Of a stretch of 64,000 nt of DNA, positions 62,861-64,000 are shown piece after piece. The position numbers and the translations under genes are program-made. Origin of the DNA: Strongylocentrotus purpuratus (Eukaryota; Echinodermata; Echinoidea; Camarodonta; Strongylocentrotidae); the NCBI RefSeq assembly GCF_000002235.5, contig NW_022145552.1:1433501-1497500 (forward strand), given 5' to 3'. The notes beneath the pieces were generated by a model, which saw only the letters and a list, made by a program, of their open reading frames with translations, had not been told where the DNA came from and searched no databases. Position 1 is the stretch's first letter; the number at the start of each line of letters is the position of its first letter.

Positions 62861-64000
62861 TGAAGTGTGTGGAATATCATGTATTCTGTATACCTGATTT
62901 TTGTAAAAACCCTGCGATCATGAATGCACTGCTCATGTTTAGCTAATCTCTGCCATTAGCCGTGATCTGGCAAAACAACGTATGTCTGTTTCGCTACTTC
63001 CAAGATAGCAGAGATTTTCAATTTTACAGTTAAAAGTGTTCTTATTTCTCTCAAGTTGAATCATTTTGCAAGATATATTGTCTGGTACATTTAGCGGATA
63101 ATATATTTTTACTATGAAGGGCAAAATTATTCAATAAAACACTTTTTTTTCAATCTATCAATGATCTTGTAGGGATACGTTGTTTTGCCAGCACACGACT
63201 TACCAGGGCTTGCCCTTAACTTTTTTTTGAGGTGGCCAGCAGGGCCACTTGGGTAGGAGATCTGGGTGGCCAAATGGATTTTCAGGTGGCCCCACTTTTA
63301 TGCGTTATTAAATAATGCAAATGTTTAATAAAAAAATGCATAAATTATACGTGTTAAAAGCAGCATGAGCTGCATTTAATAATGAAAGGTGAGTGACTCT
63401 TTAGACTCTCATTCCAAATCCTCTCTCTTTGTTTCTATACTTCTGTCTCAACTTCACTTCAATGTTTTTCTCCCTTTCTCCTTGACTATCATGCATCACA
63501 AGGACCCCCTCCCCCTTAAGTTAGGATTGTACAGGGCACACAAGGCGCCAAACTTCTGCTTTTCTTTGAGCTCCAAGTTCTGTTGGAAGATATAAAATTG
63601 ATTGTATATTTACTTGACGTTGTACTTCTATTCTGAACTGAATAAATGGTATTTTTGTAATTTATTATTTTTATATTTTCTGGTTATTCTGGATTGGATA
63701 ATCAGTCAATAATCATGCAAAAATACATGCAGTTAAAGAGGACCACACACGGAAAGATTAGCACCAAGTCATTCAAAATAATTTAAGTCGGAATTTCTTC
63801 TTTTGTTCTTTTTTTCTTCAAGACAACATTTTATTGCACTGCATGTTTTCTTAGCATGGACAGTGAAGAATATGCATGTAATTATATATGGGCTACCCGC
63901 CCTTGAGTCAGTTACCTATAAGAACAAACTGAAACAACTAAATAAATTAGGATGGCTGCAAATTGCCTTTTCGGTTTTGGCAAGGTACTTTCAAGGTGTT
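62861..64000. other. 3' region, no further gene
   Basis: AT-rich sequence with the MAO 3' UTR at its start. No homology or extended open frame is recognised. Confidence 0.5.
63133..63138 (+). terminator. Candidate MAO poly(A) signal
   Basis: AATAAA about 270 bp after the MAO stop, followed by a T-rich stretch. Another AATAAA occurs near 63640. Confidence 0.45.

Overview
The window is animal nuclear DNA. Genes are split by introns with GT-AG splice sites, and there are long AT-rich introns and dense microsatellites. Many short transposons, tRNA-derived SINEs and broken LINEs are also present. A TRIM gene with one intron, a monoamine oxidase, a formin of an unusual type and the repeat style suggest a marine invertebrate deuterostome, most likely an echinoderm such as a sea urchin. 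That assignment is inference; no species marker was identified. All four protein-coding loci lie on the + strand.

Layout. 1-6250: no gene; about 1.45 kb of sequence is repeated in tandem (two copies and a partial third). 6251-23862: the 3' 22 exons of a diaphanous-related formin (996 residues visible: FH3-like region, short FH1, full FH2, low-complexity tail). One FH2 intron (21840-22754) has the features of a U12-type AT-AC intron. 23863-28897: intergenic, GA/TG/TA microsatellites. 28898-31915: a two-exon TRIM-type E3 ubiquitin ligase (631 residues). 31916-40920: intergenic, with a SINE, a nested hAT-like element, a LINE remnant and minisatellites. 40933-44520: an apparently intact three-exon pogo/Tigger-type transposase gene (974 residues) with an added Ser/Pro repeat block, charged coil and C-terminal PHD-like finger. 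It is followed immediately by a broken CR1/L2-type LINE. 47858-51115: a mariner-type MITE with TA duplications, then a foldback element of about 2.5 kb with arms of about 400 bp that carries a nested TTAA-flanked element. 52371-62860: an 11-exon monoamine oxidase (545 residues) with several MITEs, a SINE and a 151-bp tandem array in its introns. 62861-64000: 3' region, no further gene seen.

The genes do not form a functional unit. The formin nucleates and elongates actin filaments, the TRIM protein is a predicted ubiquitin ligase, and the oxidase is a predicted mitochondrial outer-membrane amine-degrading enzyme. The transposon content is more informative as a set. At least seven non-autonomous DNA elements can be bounded by terminal inverted repeats, target-site duplications or an empty-site copy found elsewhere in the window.
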